The notes under the pieces are model-generated. The model was not told where the DNA came from, ran no database searches, and saw only the letters and a list, made by a program, of their open reading frames with translations. From Anisus vortex (taxonomy: Eukaryota; Mollusca; Gastropoda; Planorbidae): a stretch of DNA of 64,000 bases. Each line of letters opens with the position of its first letter. Positions within the stretch are counted from its first letter, which is position 1. Positions 38,418 through 47,805 of this stretch are shown in pieces. The stretch is from the NCBI GenBank assembly GCA_949126835.1, contig OX421497.1, forward strand, positions 43,422,226 through 43,486,225. Direction: 5' to 3'. The translations under genes were made by a program, and so were the position numbers.

Positions 38418-39176
38418 TTAACCATTTCGCCACTACAGTCGCCGCGCGTCGCCTCTACTGGCTGACAACTATAGTCGCCGCGCGTCGCCGATTTCGGGTT
38501 GTTTCGTTGCTGACAGTACTGCTAGTTTTTAATTGCCTTATAAACTCTTTTTAAACTCTGACCTAGAAGAGCGATAGTGACGCTATTTTTACACGTTTGT
38601 TTGGTATTTTTAGCTCGATCGATAGGATTTGGGTGAATTTTTGAAAATAATGCTTTTTTAACGCTAGTTCTACGAAAATTTAAGGTATTTTGGCAATATT
38701 TAGAGAAGCATTAGGCTAGGCTTGTGAGGAAAAGGCTGTATTATTTTGATAATGCTATTATAATAGTGATATTATAATAGTGATTATATATTATTATATA
38801 TTATATATTAGTGATATTGAAAGCATTGTAGAAGTTGAATAGGCTTTGAATAGCTTCAATAGGATTATTTGAGTCTGATACGAAAATTTCAAAATTTCTT
38901 GACAAACTATCGGAACCTATTGATGTATACTCAGTGATTTTTATTATTTTCCTTTTTATTTATTAGTTAATTGTCATCTCTTCTGGTTTGAATTAAACTT
39001 TATATTTTTATATTTTAACTGTGAAGAATTTAATTCAGTTTCTTGGATAGTTCTTTTACAGTGAATTTTTAAATAATTTTTTTTTTCCGATTTTTGTTCA
39101 ATAAACGGAGTTATGCAACTTGGCTTAGGGATAGGGGAGTTATAGGCTGGAAAATGCTTAGGGCTCAAATGGTTAA
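38418..39176. mobile_element. piggyBac-like non-autonomous element
   Basis: TTAA (38418-38421) then CCATTTCGCC at the left; GGGCTCAAATGG then TTAA (39173-39176) at the right. The outermost six bases CCATTT are perfect inverted repeats and the target duplication TTAA is characteristic. Two GTCGCCGCGCGTCGCC blocks lie near the left end. It is about 750 bp with no transposase. Confidence 0.65.
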
Positions 39177-39320
39177 GGAGGAATTATTTGACATAACTGT
39201 GTTGTACTGAGACATCTCAAGTAAAAATTGTACATGTTTAAATATTGAATGTTGGGCTCTTTTTTTTTTACCACACAGTTGATGAAAAAATAATAAAGAC
39301 TAGTCTCTCATATGTCCTAC

Positions 39321-39503
39321 CTAAATCATCTACTTCATCTGTTAGTGAAGGTAAGTTTGCAAGAAGATATGTGATATCCAAGCGTTGAGTATTGGCGGGT
39401 ATTGCCGCAACTGTCACGTTTCTGGATTCTTGATCTGGAACACTGGAAGGAGGAGCATCACTGGAAGGAGGAGCATCACTTGCAGGCTGAGGCACAGGCA
39501 AAT
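39321..39503 (-). CDS. Gene C linker exon with a duplicated peptide
   Basis: 183 nt, phase 1 at both ends, acceptor AATGTCCAG, donor G/GTAGGA. Contains the perfect repeat SDAPPS/SDAPPS (24-bp direct repeat), then a hydrophobic-acidic part ending TDEVDDL. No known domain. Confidence 0.65.
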
Positions 39504-39639
39504 CTGGACATTCCGATCATACAATTAATGAATGCATGATAGAAGTTTGAGATATTATATAAGCATAACATTATGAATGTATGATTTAGAGGTAACATAA
39601 CATATATTATAATAAAGAGTAGCTTAATATGAAGTAAAG

Positions 39640-39896
39640 TATTCCGTCGGACCAAATTGATGCATAGGGCTGGTGAAGCAGCGTTCACACATTTCTGTGG
39701 CCACGGCATACCAGGAGGATTGTGTTGCCTGTACAATGCCCAGCCGCTTAGCGCTTTACTTTACCTAAACTAAGGTATGGTACCCATAAGAGCTAAATAG
39801 ACCCAGGGACACCTTCTAACGCCGAGAAAAAATTCAAGCTTTCAACAGGATTTGTACCCAAGACCTTCAGTACTGGTGCTCAGCAGCCATGCCCCA
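39640..39896 (-). mobile_element. SINE family 1, full-length-like, minus orientation
   Basis: Carries the complements of the conserved family blocks: CACAATGCCCAGCCGC-like body, CAAGCTTTCAACAGGATTTG and the degraded B-box near 39862. In a gene C intron, same strand as the gene. Confidence 0.7.
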
Positions 39897-40149
39897 TATA
39901 AAGTAAAAATTCGTTTTATTACATTTTGTTTTCATTCCAGAAATGCTAAGTTACACATTGAATGTTGGTTTTTATAAAGCTATTACGCATGACTAATTCA
40001 TTTCCTATCTGGGCATGTTGATTTCACAACAAACAAAAGAAAAGGCAAGCATAACCTTCAAAGCTTGGTTTTGTTTTCTATATCACTTGTATGCCGATGA
40101 CCTTAGATGTTGTTTTTTTCACTCTGTATAAATTGTATTAATTTTATTG

Positions 40150-41265
40150 ATACTTACTTACTGCCCGCAACGCCGTTGGCGCAAAGGGCAACAGCAAAGT
40201 TTTTCCATTTTTGCCTGTCATGTATGACAATTCCGATCGTACTCGAGGAGTGACCAAATTCCTTTAATTCCTGCTCCACTGTTCTGCCCCAAGTTACTTT
40301 TGGTCGACCTCTCTTTCTTTTTCCTTCTGTAGTCTTGCAGATGTGCCCTTCCTCTCTTCTCAGCACATGGCCAATCCATCGCAAACGCGTTTTCAAGATG
40401 ATTGTGCCAATGTCTTCTTGGTTGCATTGGGACATTGATTCTTCGATGGATATTTTCTTTGGCCAGAATATTTTCAAAAATTTTTTCGAGTGAAAAGTGG
40501 AAAGTTTTGCAAGGTCCTGTTGTGTCATGTGCCAACATTCGGCACCTTAAAGAAGAACAAGAAGGACACAACTGTTATAGAGTTTTAATTTTGTTCTGGT
40601 ACTATATTGACAGTATTTCTAGATGTTGTTCATGCATTTCTTGTTTTATTCAGTCTGTTCTGAATATCTTCTTTGCTTCCCCCATCTGGTGTGAGTGAGC
40701 TTCCTTGGTAGAATTAGGAAACTGCCTAGAATCATAGTTGTGGTGTTTAGCATCATGACTTCTGATTTCTTTTGATTGACTTTTAGTCCAACTTGTGAAC
40801 TAAAATGATTCAGTCTGTCTGTCTTGCATTTGCTGATAGGTGTGATACATAAGTGCCAGGTCATCAGCACAGCATAGTCTAAATCCTCAAGTGTTGATAA
40901 CAAAGTCCATCTAATGCCATTGTTTCCCACTTCTGTTGTTTTTTTTCATCACCCAGTCAATGAGGATATTAAAAAGCAATGCAGACATAACACATCCTTG
41001 CCTCACTCCTGTCTTCACTTCAAACCATATGTTTCTACCTTTCATGCAACAGCTGTAGTTGCTCTAAAAGCTCTTGATCAGCTGTACCATGTGAGCTGGT
41101 ATTCCAAATGCTCTCAGAATACGCCACAGACTGTCTCGGTGAACACTGTCGAATGGATGTTCTAGGATGTTTCGTAGTACCAATACATGTTCTGTGCCGT
41201 TCCTCCCTTTTCTAAAACCTGTTTGCTCCTTTATTGATAAAGAGCTAAGTAAATCCAATGGTGCT
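40150..41265 (-). pseudogene. LINE reverse transcriptase, C-terminal half, broken
   Basis: Minus-strand pieces in order: 41258-41064 (EQTGFRKGRNGTEH, then FDSVHRDSLWRILRAFGIP, RT core), 40930-40646 (GIRWTLLSTLEDLDYA, then VGLKVNQKKSEVM) and 40528-40154 (LRWIGHVLRREEGH, GKRKRGRPKVTW, then WKNFAVAL). These are the known landmarks of RT and the C-terminal region in RTE-like or related non-LTR elements. The catalytic YADD is destroyed by a five-base insertion (GTGCT) that shifts the frame. 5'-truncated and dead. In a gene C intron. Confidence 0.82.
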
Positions 41266-41284
41266 GGAAATATTTTTTTTTAAA

Positions 41285-41515
41285 TTCGATTAAAAGGTTG
41301 GCTGGAGACTGAGGGGGTACAGGGTACCTCCAGACACCTGAGAAACAATCTAAAGATAAAGATCTTCAACACCATGGTTAAACCTGTGCTACTGTATGGA
41401 GCCGAGACATGGAGAACCAGGTGGAAGCAGATACCAAGGAACTTGGCCTTACTTGGGGGATGATGGGGAGAGTGGCCTAGGATAGAGATGCCTAAAGGAC
41501 AGGTGTTGGGGCCGG
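41285..41515 (+). pseudogene. LINE C-terminal fragment, opposite orientation
   Basis: The plus strand reads KIKIFNTMVKPVLLYGAETW, the connection region found between RT and the C-terminal part of LINEs, then jumps by deletion and frameshift to a LGLTWGMMGRVA-like end. A different, RTE-like family from the 40150-41265 copy. Confidence 0.65.
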
Positions 41516-41516
41516 A

Positions 41517-41690
41517 TAGAGCCGGCTGGTCCAGCGGTTAGTTCACCGAACTGTCAACCCAAAACCAACTGACACGTCGCAGGTTCTATCCCTGCCACCG
41601 ACGGATCCCTGTCGCCCTGCAGGAGTTTTGGGCCTAGTGGACGTACTAATCTTCTATCTAGAAGGAACGTCTGTAAACTTATAAAGATAA
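41517..41690 (+). mobile_element. tRNA-derived SINE, family 2
   Basis: Begins CTGGTCCAGCGGTTAGTTCA (A-box region), with the B-box-like GGTTCTATCC, then CGACGGATCCCTGTCGCCCT, and ends with GGAACGTCTGTAAACTTATA and an A-rich tail. Second copy at 47073-47226. Confidence 0.8.
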
Positions 41691-41822
41691 AGATGTCCTA
41701 TGAAGAACCACAGGCTGCGATGATAATCGGCTGCTATTTCTCAAGGACAAAAGGGCAGAAGAAGAATAAAGAAAGCTGGAAAAAAAAAAGATTATATATC
41801 AGGTCATGTCTAAATATTAGAT

Positions 41823-41987
41823 CAGGGGTCGAAAACCTGCCAAACTTGGCACGCGCAAGACACCAAAAAAGACTATTAGAGTCACTTCTATAAGAAAAGA
41901 GTGGGTTGACTTTTAGGCTGTTGGCAAGCTGAATGAATTAGAAATCCTACTTCGGCACAACATTATCAAAAGGTTGCCAACCCCCTG
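41823..41987. mobile_element. hAT miniature element, 165 bp, with target duplication
   Basis: Flanked by the perfect 8-bp direct repeat TATTAGAT (41815-41822 and 41988-41995). Ends CAGGGGTCGAAAACCTG and AAAAGGTTGCCAACCCCCTG are imperfect inverted repeats of hAT type. Carries the GGCACGCG motif. Confidence 0.88.
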
Positions 41988-42050
41988 TATTAGATCATGA
42001 AAATGGGTAGGTAGTTAGAGAGTTATGGTAACACCACATAAAAGGCTTAC

Positions 42051-42146
42051 TATTGTTGGTTGAATTCAGTTGAGGTCTTGAAAATAGGTTTGTGGAGTGT
42101 GATTCTTGCACATGCTTTTGAAGTGATTCTTCATCAGCGTTGGAGA
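42051..42146 (-). CDS. Gene C short linker exon
   Basis: 96 nt, phase 1 at both ends and open; donor A/GTAAGC is good, acceptor GCTAG is modest. Encodes a Ser/Asn/Gln-rich segment beginning SNADEESLQKHVQ. No domain. Confidence 0.5.
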
Positions 42147-42678
42147 CTAGCAATATGGAATGATTAGCAGTATCGAAATGTCTAGTTGTGCCTGTTTATT
42201 AGATATTGTTGAAAATATAAATGACATTTGTTATTCATTATAATTACACAATCAACAGATGGACACACTGAATTTTAAAAAATTATAATTCAGTACAAAA
42301 AAATAAAAACAATGATAGATATAAACAACAAAGATAAGACTAACAAAAGATCTATGGAAAGATAGATACATTATATATAGATGTAAAAATAGATTCTGTA
42401 AAATGTCAAGTAAAAGCCACACTTTTAAAACATTTTTTTTGGGTCCAAGAATGGGACACACGTGTAAATTAAAAATAGTTGTTTTTGTTTTTTCTAAGTG
42501 AAGATATTAACTGAAATTGAGCAGTACCGTAAGTCTAGACTCGTAGATAATGAAAACAATCTTGAAAAATTATTGAATATTATAATAAATCTATTTTTAT
42601 CAATGTGTTTTATTTTTAATAACCAAATTAAAAAAACAACAACTTTATTTCGGACCCTTAATATCAATTTACTATAGA

Positions 42679-42725
42679 TCAGCATTTCCCAAACTTTTCT
42701 CCGTGACCCGGTTAAGTCAAACAAA
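42679..42725. mobile_element. hAT terminal fragment (single end)
   Basis: CAGCATTTCCCAAACTTTTC followed by TCCGTGACCCGG is typical of Charlie-like hAT ends. The partner end was not found. Confidence 0.4.
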
Positions 42726-43569
42726 GTCCTCATTTTGTCTGTTTGTATAAAACTTTTAGGACTAGAACTGATAACTTACTGGTGCAAAATTATAGGTTTC
42801 TTTTTGTCAATAAAAAGTATAATATAAAAAAACACATTCAATAAGGTTTGTATGTTTTCTGACTTTATTTGCAATAAAAGTATTAATGTTATCAGTTTGT
42901 GTGTATCTATGCTATTTAGCTGTATGTTTACAGACCTCAGCTATAGTAATTTATTTTGTAGCATCGTTAACAATGAGACTAACAGAATTTCCTAATCTCT
43001 GAATTCTTAATTATATTGGAAATTCAGCCAACTTTATAAATTTCTTATTTGGATCCTGGGCACTCAGGCTTTAAAATGACAAATAATAATATATTATATA
43101 GCTGATATTTGAACTTCCATACGACAAGAAATTATACAGGTAGCCTACACCAAATATTTTTTTTTAGTGCGGCTTATATACATGTGAAATTCAATTTTAC
43201 TTGCTTTTCACCTTCCAAAGTAGACAGGTGCGGCTTATGCTCAAGATTTTACAGTAGATCTATATAGAGATAGAGATTGAAAGAGAGGCCTAACTTTTGA
43301 AAAAGCTATAGTTTTTTTTAATAGAATAGTAAATATTTCTATAGATTGGATGGTTAGTTGAATAGAAGAAAAGATTGATGAGAGTGCATAGTTAGCTGGT
43401 TGAATGGTTGGATAAATGAATGCATATAGATGGTTGGTTGATGGAATGGATAGATGGAAGGAAAGAAACAGAATGATATATTATCATATCGATAAATTGA
43501 TATAACTTGATTTCTATTAGTCAGATTCTAATATTTAAGGCCAATATGATAACATACTCAAATGTTTAC

Positions 43570-43686
43570 TGCACTCTGCTTGTGCGAGATGGTTGTGCCT
43601 GGTGACTGCCTGGTTCTGCATTGGGCCTAATGATGGAGATGAACTTGCAGAAGAAACCTCAATGTTTATTATCTTCTTCTTACTGG
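43570..43686 (-). CDS. Gene C linker exon
   Basis: 117 nt, acceptor TTTTAACTGCTATAG, donor A/GTAAAC, phase 1 at both ends. Begins with a basic patch (SKKKII) then a Ser-rich and Gln/His-rich stretch. Confidence 0.6.
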
Positions 43687-43987
43687 CTATAGCAGTTAAA
43701 AAGAAAACAAAAAAAAATGTGCTTTTAACATAAACATATTTAGATTAGATTCCGATTCCAAGCATCAACAAATTTAATCATGTCCATGCAAGTGTTTTAA
43801 ATAGAAAAAAAAGTTATTCTTTAAACAATTTTTTATTCATAGATAACAAAATAATTGAGATCTTGGTTCTAGAAAAGAGGAGGGGGGAGGGGGGTCTGAA
43901 AGTGCTTTCCTTCCTTTCCTGTAGCTACACTTATATATGGAATAATTAAAATAGAAAAAGAAAACAAAAACTCACTATAAATGTAAG

Positions 43988-44246
43988 GTAAAGTATCCCT
44001 TTAAATTGATCCATGGGGCAAGTGAAGCAGAGTTCACCAGTTTCTGTAGCCATGGCTACTAGAAGATTGTGTGGCCAGCACAATGCACAGCTGCCTTTAA
44101 TTTATCCCAACTAAAGTCAGGTACCCATAAAAACTGGTTAGGCCTATAATCAGGAACCCGGTTAAAAATTCCTAGCCTTCACCAGGATTCGAACCCAGAA
44201 CTTTCAGTATGCCAGTCAAATGCACCACCATGCCCTCCACCTTTCA
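43988..44246 (-). mobile_element. SINE family 1, minus orientation
   Basis: Shares GAAGCAGAGTTCACCAGTTT, CAGCACAATGCACAGC and the complement of the B-box (GGATTCGAACCCAGAAC) with the other family 1 copies. In a gene C intron. Confidence 0.78.
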
Positions 44247-44331
44247 ATGTGATGCATATGAAATAAATTTGATAATTACTTAGTAAGCCATCTTACCATC
44301 TTTTTGTTAAGGAAAACTTTCATTCACTGAC

Positions 44332-44502
44332 CTTTACATACAGAAACGCCACAGCCATTTCTTTCCGTGCCATTATGTGCCCAAACGTCAACTGTTAACC
44401 CTGAAGAAGTAGAGCTTTTCTTAGCTGTTAGGACAGGAGCTCCAGCTGATCCTGGGCAAGTTGAAGTTTCGTACTGTAAAGCTTTTAACTTCATAGGTGA
44501 TG
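44332..44502 (-). CDS. Gene C exon: protease-like domain, C-terminal part (nucleophile replaced)
   Basis: 171 nt, phase 1 at both ends. Encodes LQYETSTCPGSAGAPVL, then VWAHNGTERNGCGVSV. In trypsin-like folds the motif is G-x-S-G-x-P; here it reads G-S-A-G-A-P (codons GGA TCA GCT GGA GCT CCT), so the catalytic Ser position is Ala. The later VWAHNG...GVSV matches the final strands. It directly continues the domain begun in exon 46211-45510. Confidence 0.72.
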
Positions 44503-44825
44503 CTACAAGTAAAATCAAATATTTCCGAGAGTGGTAGTAAAATTTAAAAGTGATCTTTTTCATGAAAATAATTTTGATATTTCATAAATTTAGTTTTCAT
44601 TGAGCACAGCAATGTATAAATCCTTAAGAAACAATATTTGAGTAAAAGGTAAAATTAAAGGTCAATTATTAAAATGCGGTGGTTATAAAAGTATATTCAC
44701 CTCTAGTATCTTTAAATTCAATTTTAAACAATAATTATTCAAACGGTTCTATGATATTTATGAATTGTATGCCAATGGGGACTAAAAGCACCTACAGATT
44801 AACATTGTATGAAGGGATGACCGGT

Positions 44826-45084
44826 GTGACAACAGTTAAAGTAGGGCAGCAGATCAGGACTGGCCAAAACGTTTGGACTGTGTTGTTGACAGTGGAATGA
44901 CCAGTTTTGTTCGGGCACGGGGCATGTGAAGGGGAGAGTTAGGTGGTGAAAGAAAAGAGTGTGTAATATCCAGGGTACAGGGGGAGTCAAGTGTCCAGAG
45001 TTGTACAATGTGTGTAGAGAGATGTTTATATTTTATGGTAAATTGCCCAGTCACGATCTGCTGCCCTACTTTAACTGTTGTTAC
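44826..45084. mobile_element. Inverted-repeat element, ~38-bp arms
   Basis: Arm 44826-44863 starts GTGACAACAGTTAAAGTAGG and arm 45047-45084 is its inverted near-copy, with 183 bp between. No target duplication was identified. In the intron inside the protease-like domain of gene C. Confidence 0.65.
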
Positions 45085-45509
45085 AACCCTGGGCAAGACA
45101 GACTATACTATGGATAGTGCAGCTCTTCAAAGAGAAGAAATATAGGTAACTTTGAGACTAGAGAAATCAGCACATGGTGAAAATCTGACATCAAGTGCAC
45201 AAACTGGCAAATGCCATTTTTTTCTCCACAGCCACATTTAATTCTCTTGAGACGCAGCTGCAAACATTAATATCATGTATGTATGTAGCATGTATCTGTT
45301 TTGATTTTTAAAAAAACTAACTAGCAAAAAAATTAACAAGCAATATTTTTCTAAAGAATTAGGGATTAATTTTTAAAAGGGATTTTTTTTAATGTAATGT
45401 TTCCAAACAAATTTTGGTATTTGTAACAGTAACAACAGTACTCTGCATTCATGTTCCTTACTGACCAATGTTAATAAAAACTAAAAGTCTATGCATATAA
45501 ACAAATTAC

Positions 45510-46211
45510 CATCCATTGTCTCCACTTGGTCACATTCATGTACACCGAAGTATACAGTTTTGGATTTACCCACAGATATAAACTTTGCATCTTGATGTGG
45601 TGGACCAATAATAACACTATTTTTTGACATACAAAGTTTTACTCTTTCTGTTAATTTTTTGCCTGCATCTTTCATTTCACGCTGCAGCTCATTGATTCTC
45701 TTGATGACTTTTAAATTCTTAGTAACACAAACTAAGATGCGCTTTTGAAGACTTGGATTTTTGGGATACAAAATGCAGTATCCTTTAATCCTAACATTCT
45801 TACAGATCGACTGATCTAGTGATATTATCACCTCGAGGTTTGCTGGTGCTACCTCATTGACTAGAACATGACAAGTAGTCTGAACAAAAATTAACCCTTG
45901 TTCTGCGTTCTGTTCAAGCCCCACTTCATGGTCATTTCTTGAATGAGGTGAGGGCTGATTTTTTTTTTTCTCAATTATTTGGCAAGGGTATTTCAAAACA
46001 TACCCACTGCCAACTGTACCTCTACATTTAATAGTAACTGCAAGCTTGCCACAAGTGATTACGAATTCACAAAATTTTTTATCTCTCAATTCAAGAGGCA
46101 GTCTGCTCTGGTCTACATTTTGTTGGTCCATCTTTGAACATTCATTGTGCACATGCTCATTTTGACAAACACTTCCTGTACCTAGATCAGGTCGAACTGG
46201 AAGATCGTTAA
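45510..46211 (-). CDS. Gene C exon: trypsin-like-fold (PA clan) domain, main part
   Basis: 702 nt, 234 codons, phase 1 at both ends (acceptor ATATTTACAG, donor G/GTAATT). After a Cys-containing N-terminal stretch come AVTIKCRGTVGSGYVL (first strands and the G-S-G turn), FVQTTCHVLVN (the T-x-x-H-V motif with the likely catalytic His), ILVCVTKNLKVIKRI where the catalytic Asp is expected but Asn is seen, a charged helix LQREMKDAGKKLTERV, and FISVGKSKTVYFGV. With the next exon it makes about 290 residues, the right size for such a domain. It appears to keep His but to have lost Asp and Ser, so it is predicted to be a pseudoprotease. The Asp alignment is the weakest point. Confidence 0.72.
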
Positions 46212-46368
46212 CTGTAAATATAAACACAAATATAAAAGCACATGAATGTAGTGTAAAGGGAAAAATAACACCATTCAAATTCATCAAAATGCTAAAATTT
46301 AATCATAAGATAAAAAAAAAGAGATGTTCCAAATGTAATAGAACAAAAAAAACTTTAAATATACCTAC

Positions 46369-46443
46369 TGGTTTTATGGTGTTGAATTTCAGTAGAATAC
46401 CTATTCAGCTCGGCAAATTTCAAAATTGCTTGAAGAGCAGAAT
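46369..46443 (-). CDS. Gene C short exon before the protease-like domain
   Basis: 75 nt, acceptor TTTGTAAATAG, donor A/GTAGGT, phase 1 at both ends. Encodes SALQAILKFAELNRYSTEI, probably helical. Confidence 0.55.
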
Positions 46444-46975
46444 CTATTTACAAATGTAAAAATTATTTAGTAAATAATTTTAGTTTGAAAAATATCTAAA
46501 GTGCATAACAGCTAGAAAAGTTTATCTCAAGTTTCAACTTTCTTATTTTTTTTTTTTTGCAAAAAGATTATTTTTTTTCATTTCCAAATAAATACACAAT
46601 TCAATATGCATGAATAAATTCATTAAAAAAACATAAAATATAAATTATCTTTCTTCACACGAGTTATTCTTGTCTGAACTACAAACCAGACAGCCTAGAG
46701 CATATCATTACAAATCATTATCAAATTACAAGACTAGACTAATACCACAGAGAAGAGTTCATTGCAAACACTTCTGACTAATAAGATAAGGTGCTAAAAG
46801 TTTGAAACATGCTAACAATAAAAGAATTTTGGCGTAGCAGTCATTGGTGTCTACCTTCAGTTAAAAGGCTTCCCACTCAATATATTAACTTGAATTGCAA
46901 AACAAAATATGATAATCACATGTATAAAAAAAATTTCTAAGCACACTAGAATGCTTGTAGGCTACGCATATTTAC

Positions 46976-47435
46976 CTTCATTGATACCTGTATTAGGCTC
47001 ATTTGCAACAGCTCCAATAAGTTCATCATTGGATTGATTTTCATTATCGATCATTTGACAACCCTGATAATGCCTGGTCCAGCGATTAGTTTACCGAACT
47101 GACAGGTTTCGGGTTCTATCCCTGCCACCGATGGATCCCTGTCGCCCTGCAGGAGTTTTGGGCCTAGTGGACCTAATAATCTTCTACCTAGAAGGAATAT
47201 CTGTAAATTTATAACAATTTATAAGAATAATGACACCTGGCATCCCATGGACTGAGATCCATGTTTAGACTGACAATTCTGTTGCAATAATCGCAGGTTA
47301 TCTTGTCTTCTAGACCAGAGTAATAAAATCCTGCATCTGACAACGTGCAAAAGTGGTTGCGACATTGGGATAATAGTGGTAGGACAGGACGGAAGGTGGC
47401 CAATCTTTTAAAACTTGTTACCAAGGAATTACTGC
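46976..47435 (-). pseudogene. Gene C BIR1 exon, split by a SINE
   Basis: The minus-strand frame carries FKRLATF, LSDAGFYYSG, CDYC and DARCHY and then runs into the inserted SINE. On the far side of the insertion, GCQMIDNENQS continues in the same frame to the donor G/GTAAAT after 46976. The break lies exactly between the zinc-ligand His and the last Cys. The uninterrupted exon would give C-x2-C-x17-H-x3-C like genes A and B. The upstream border is uncertain: no phase-1 acceptor fits, and the leader is absent. Confidence 0.75.
47073..47226 (+). mobile_element. SINE family 2 inserted in a coding exon
   Basis: Flanked by ATAATG at 47067-47072 and 47227-47232, a short target duplication. Shares CCTGGTCCAGCG, GGGTTCTATCCCTGCCACCG, GATCCCTGTCGCCCTGCAGG and the TTATAA-rich tail with the copy at 41517-41690. 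Antisense to gene C. Confidence 0.88.
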
Positions 47436-47562
47436 TTGATTAGGAAAATCATTTTTTTTTAATTAAATTTAGTCTGCATAGATAAAATGACAAAATAAGC
47501 AAATGATTATATTTTCTACACAAAAATTGATATTGTTTAGATCTAGCATACTTATTTGTGGG

Positions 47563-47805
47563 GAGAAGTGGAGACAAGAGGCAGCACATATGGCTGGCAT
47601 ACCAAAGATCTATGGTTCAAATCCAGTTGAAAGCTAGGATTTTTCATGGGATTAAAGGGTATTGCTGAGTCTACCCACCTCTGATGTGTACCTAACACTA
47701 GTTGGGGAAAAGTAAAAGCGGCTGGGCATTGTGCTGAACACACAATCCCCTAGTAAGCCAATATGGGTTCAATTTAGTCTGAAGGGGTGAAATTACTTTA
47801 CTGAT
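47563..47805 (+). mobile_element. SINE family 1 copy
   Basis: GGCTGGCATACC, the B-box-like GGTTCAAATCC, AAAGCGGCTGGGCATTGTGC and ACAATCCCCTAGTAAGCC match the family. Lies upstream of gene C. Confidence 0.75.

Larger units (their letters stand above)
34231..47452 (-). pseudogene. Gene C: BIR plus trypsin-like-fold gene, interrupted by a SINE
   Basis: Exons in order: BIR1 exon about 47435-46976 (split by a SINE at 47073-47226), 46443-46369, 46211-45510, 44502-44332, 43686-43570, 42146-42051, 39503-39321, 36154-36038, 35874-35722, 34280-34231 (stop TGA 34233-34231). Every junction from 46976 on is GT-AG, phase 1 and open. Architecture: BIR1, PA-clan protease-like domain, low-complexity linkers, split BIR2, short tail. 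The 5' end is damaged or unusual: after an acceptor near 47475 the first ATG (47452) runs only seven codons before a stop, and the leader seen in genes A and B is missing. The SINE adds stops inside BIR1. All other exons remain open, so the disruption may be recent or allelic, or translation may start downstream. Confidence 0.65.
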
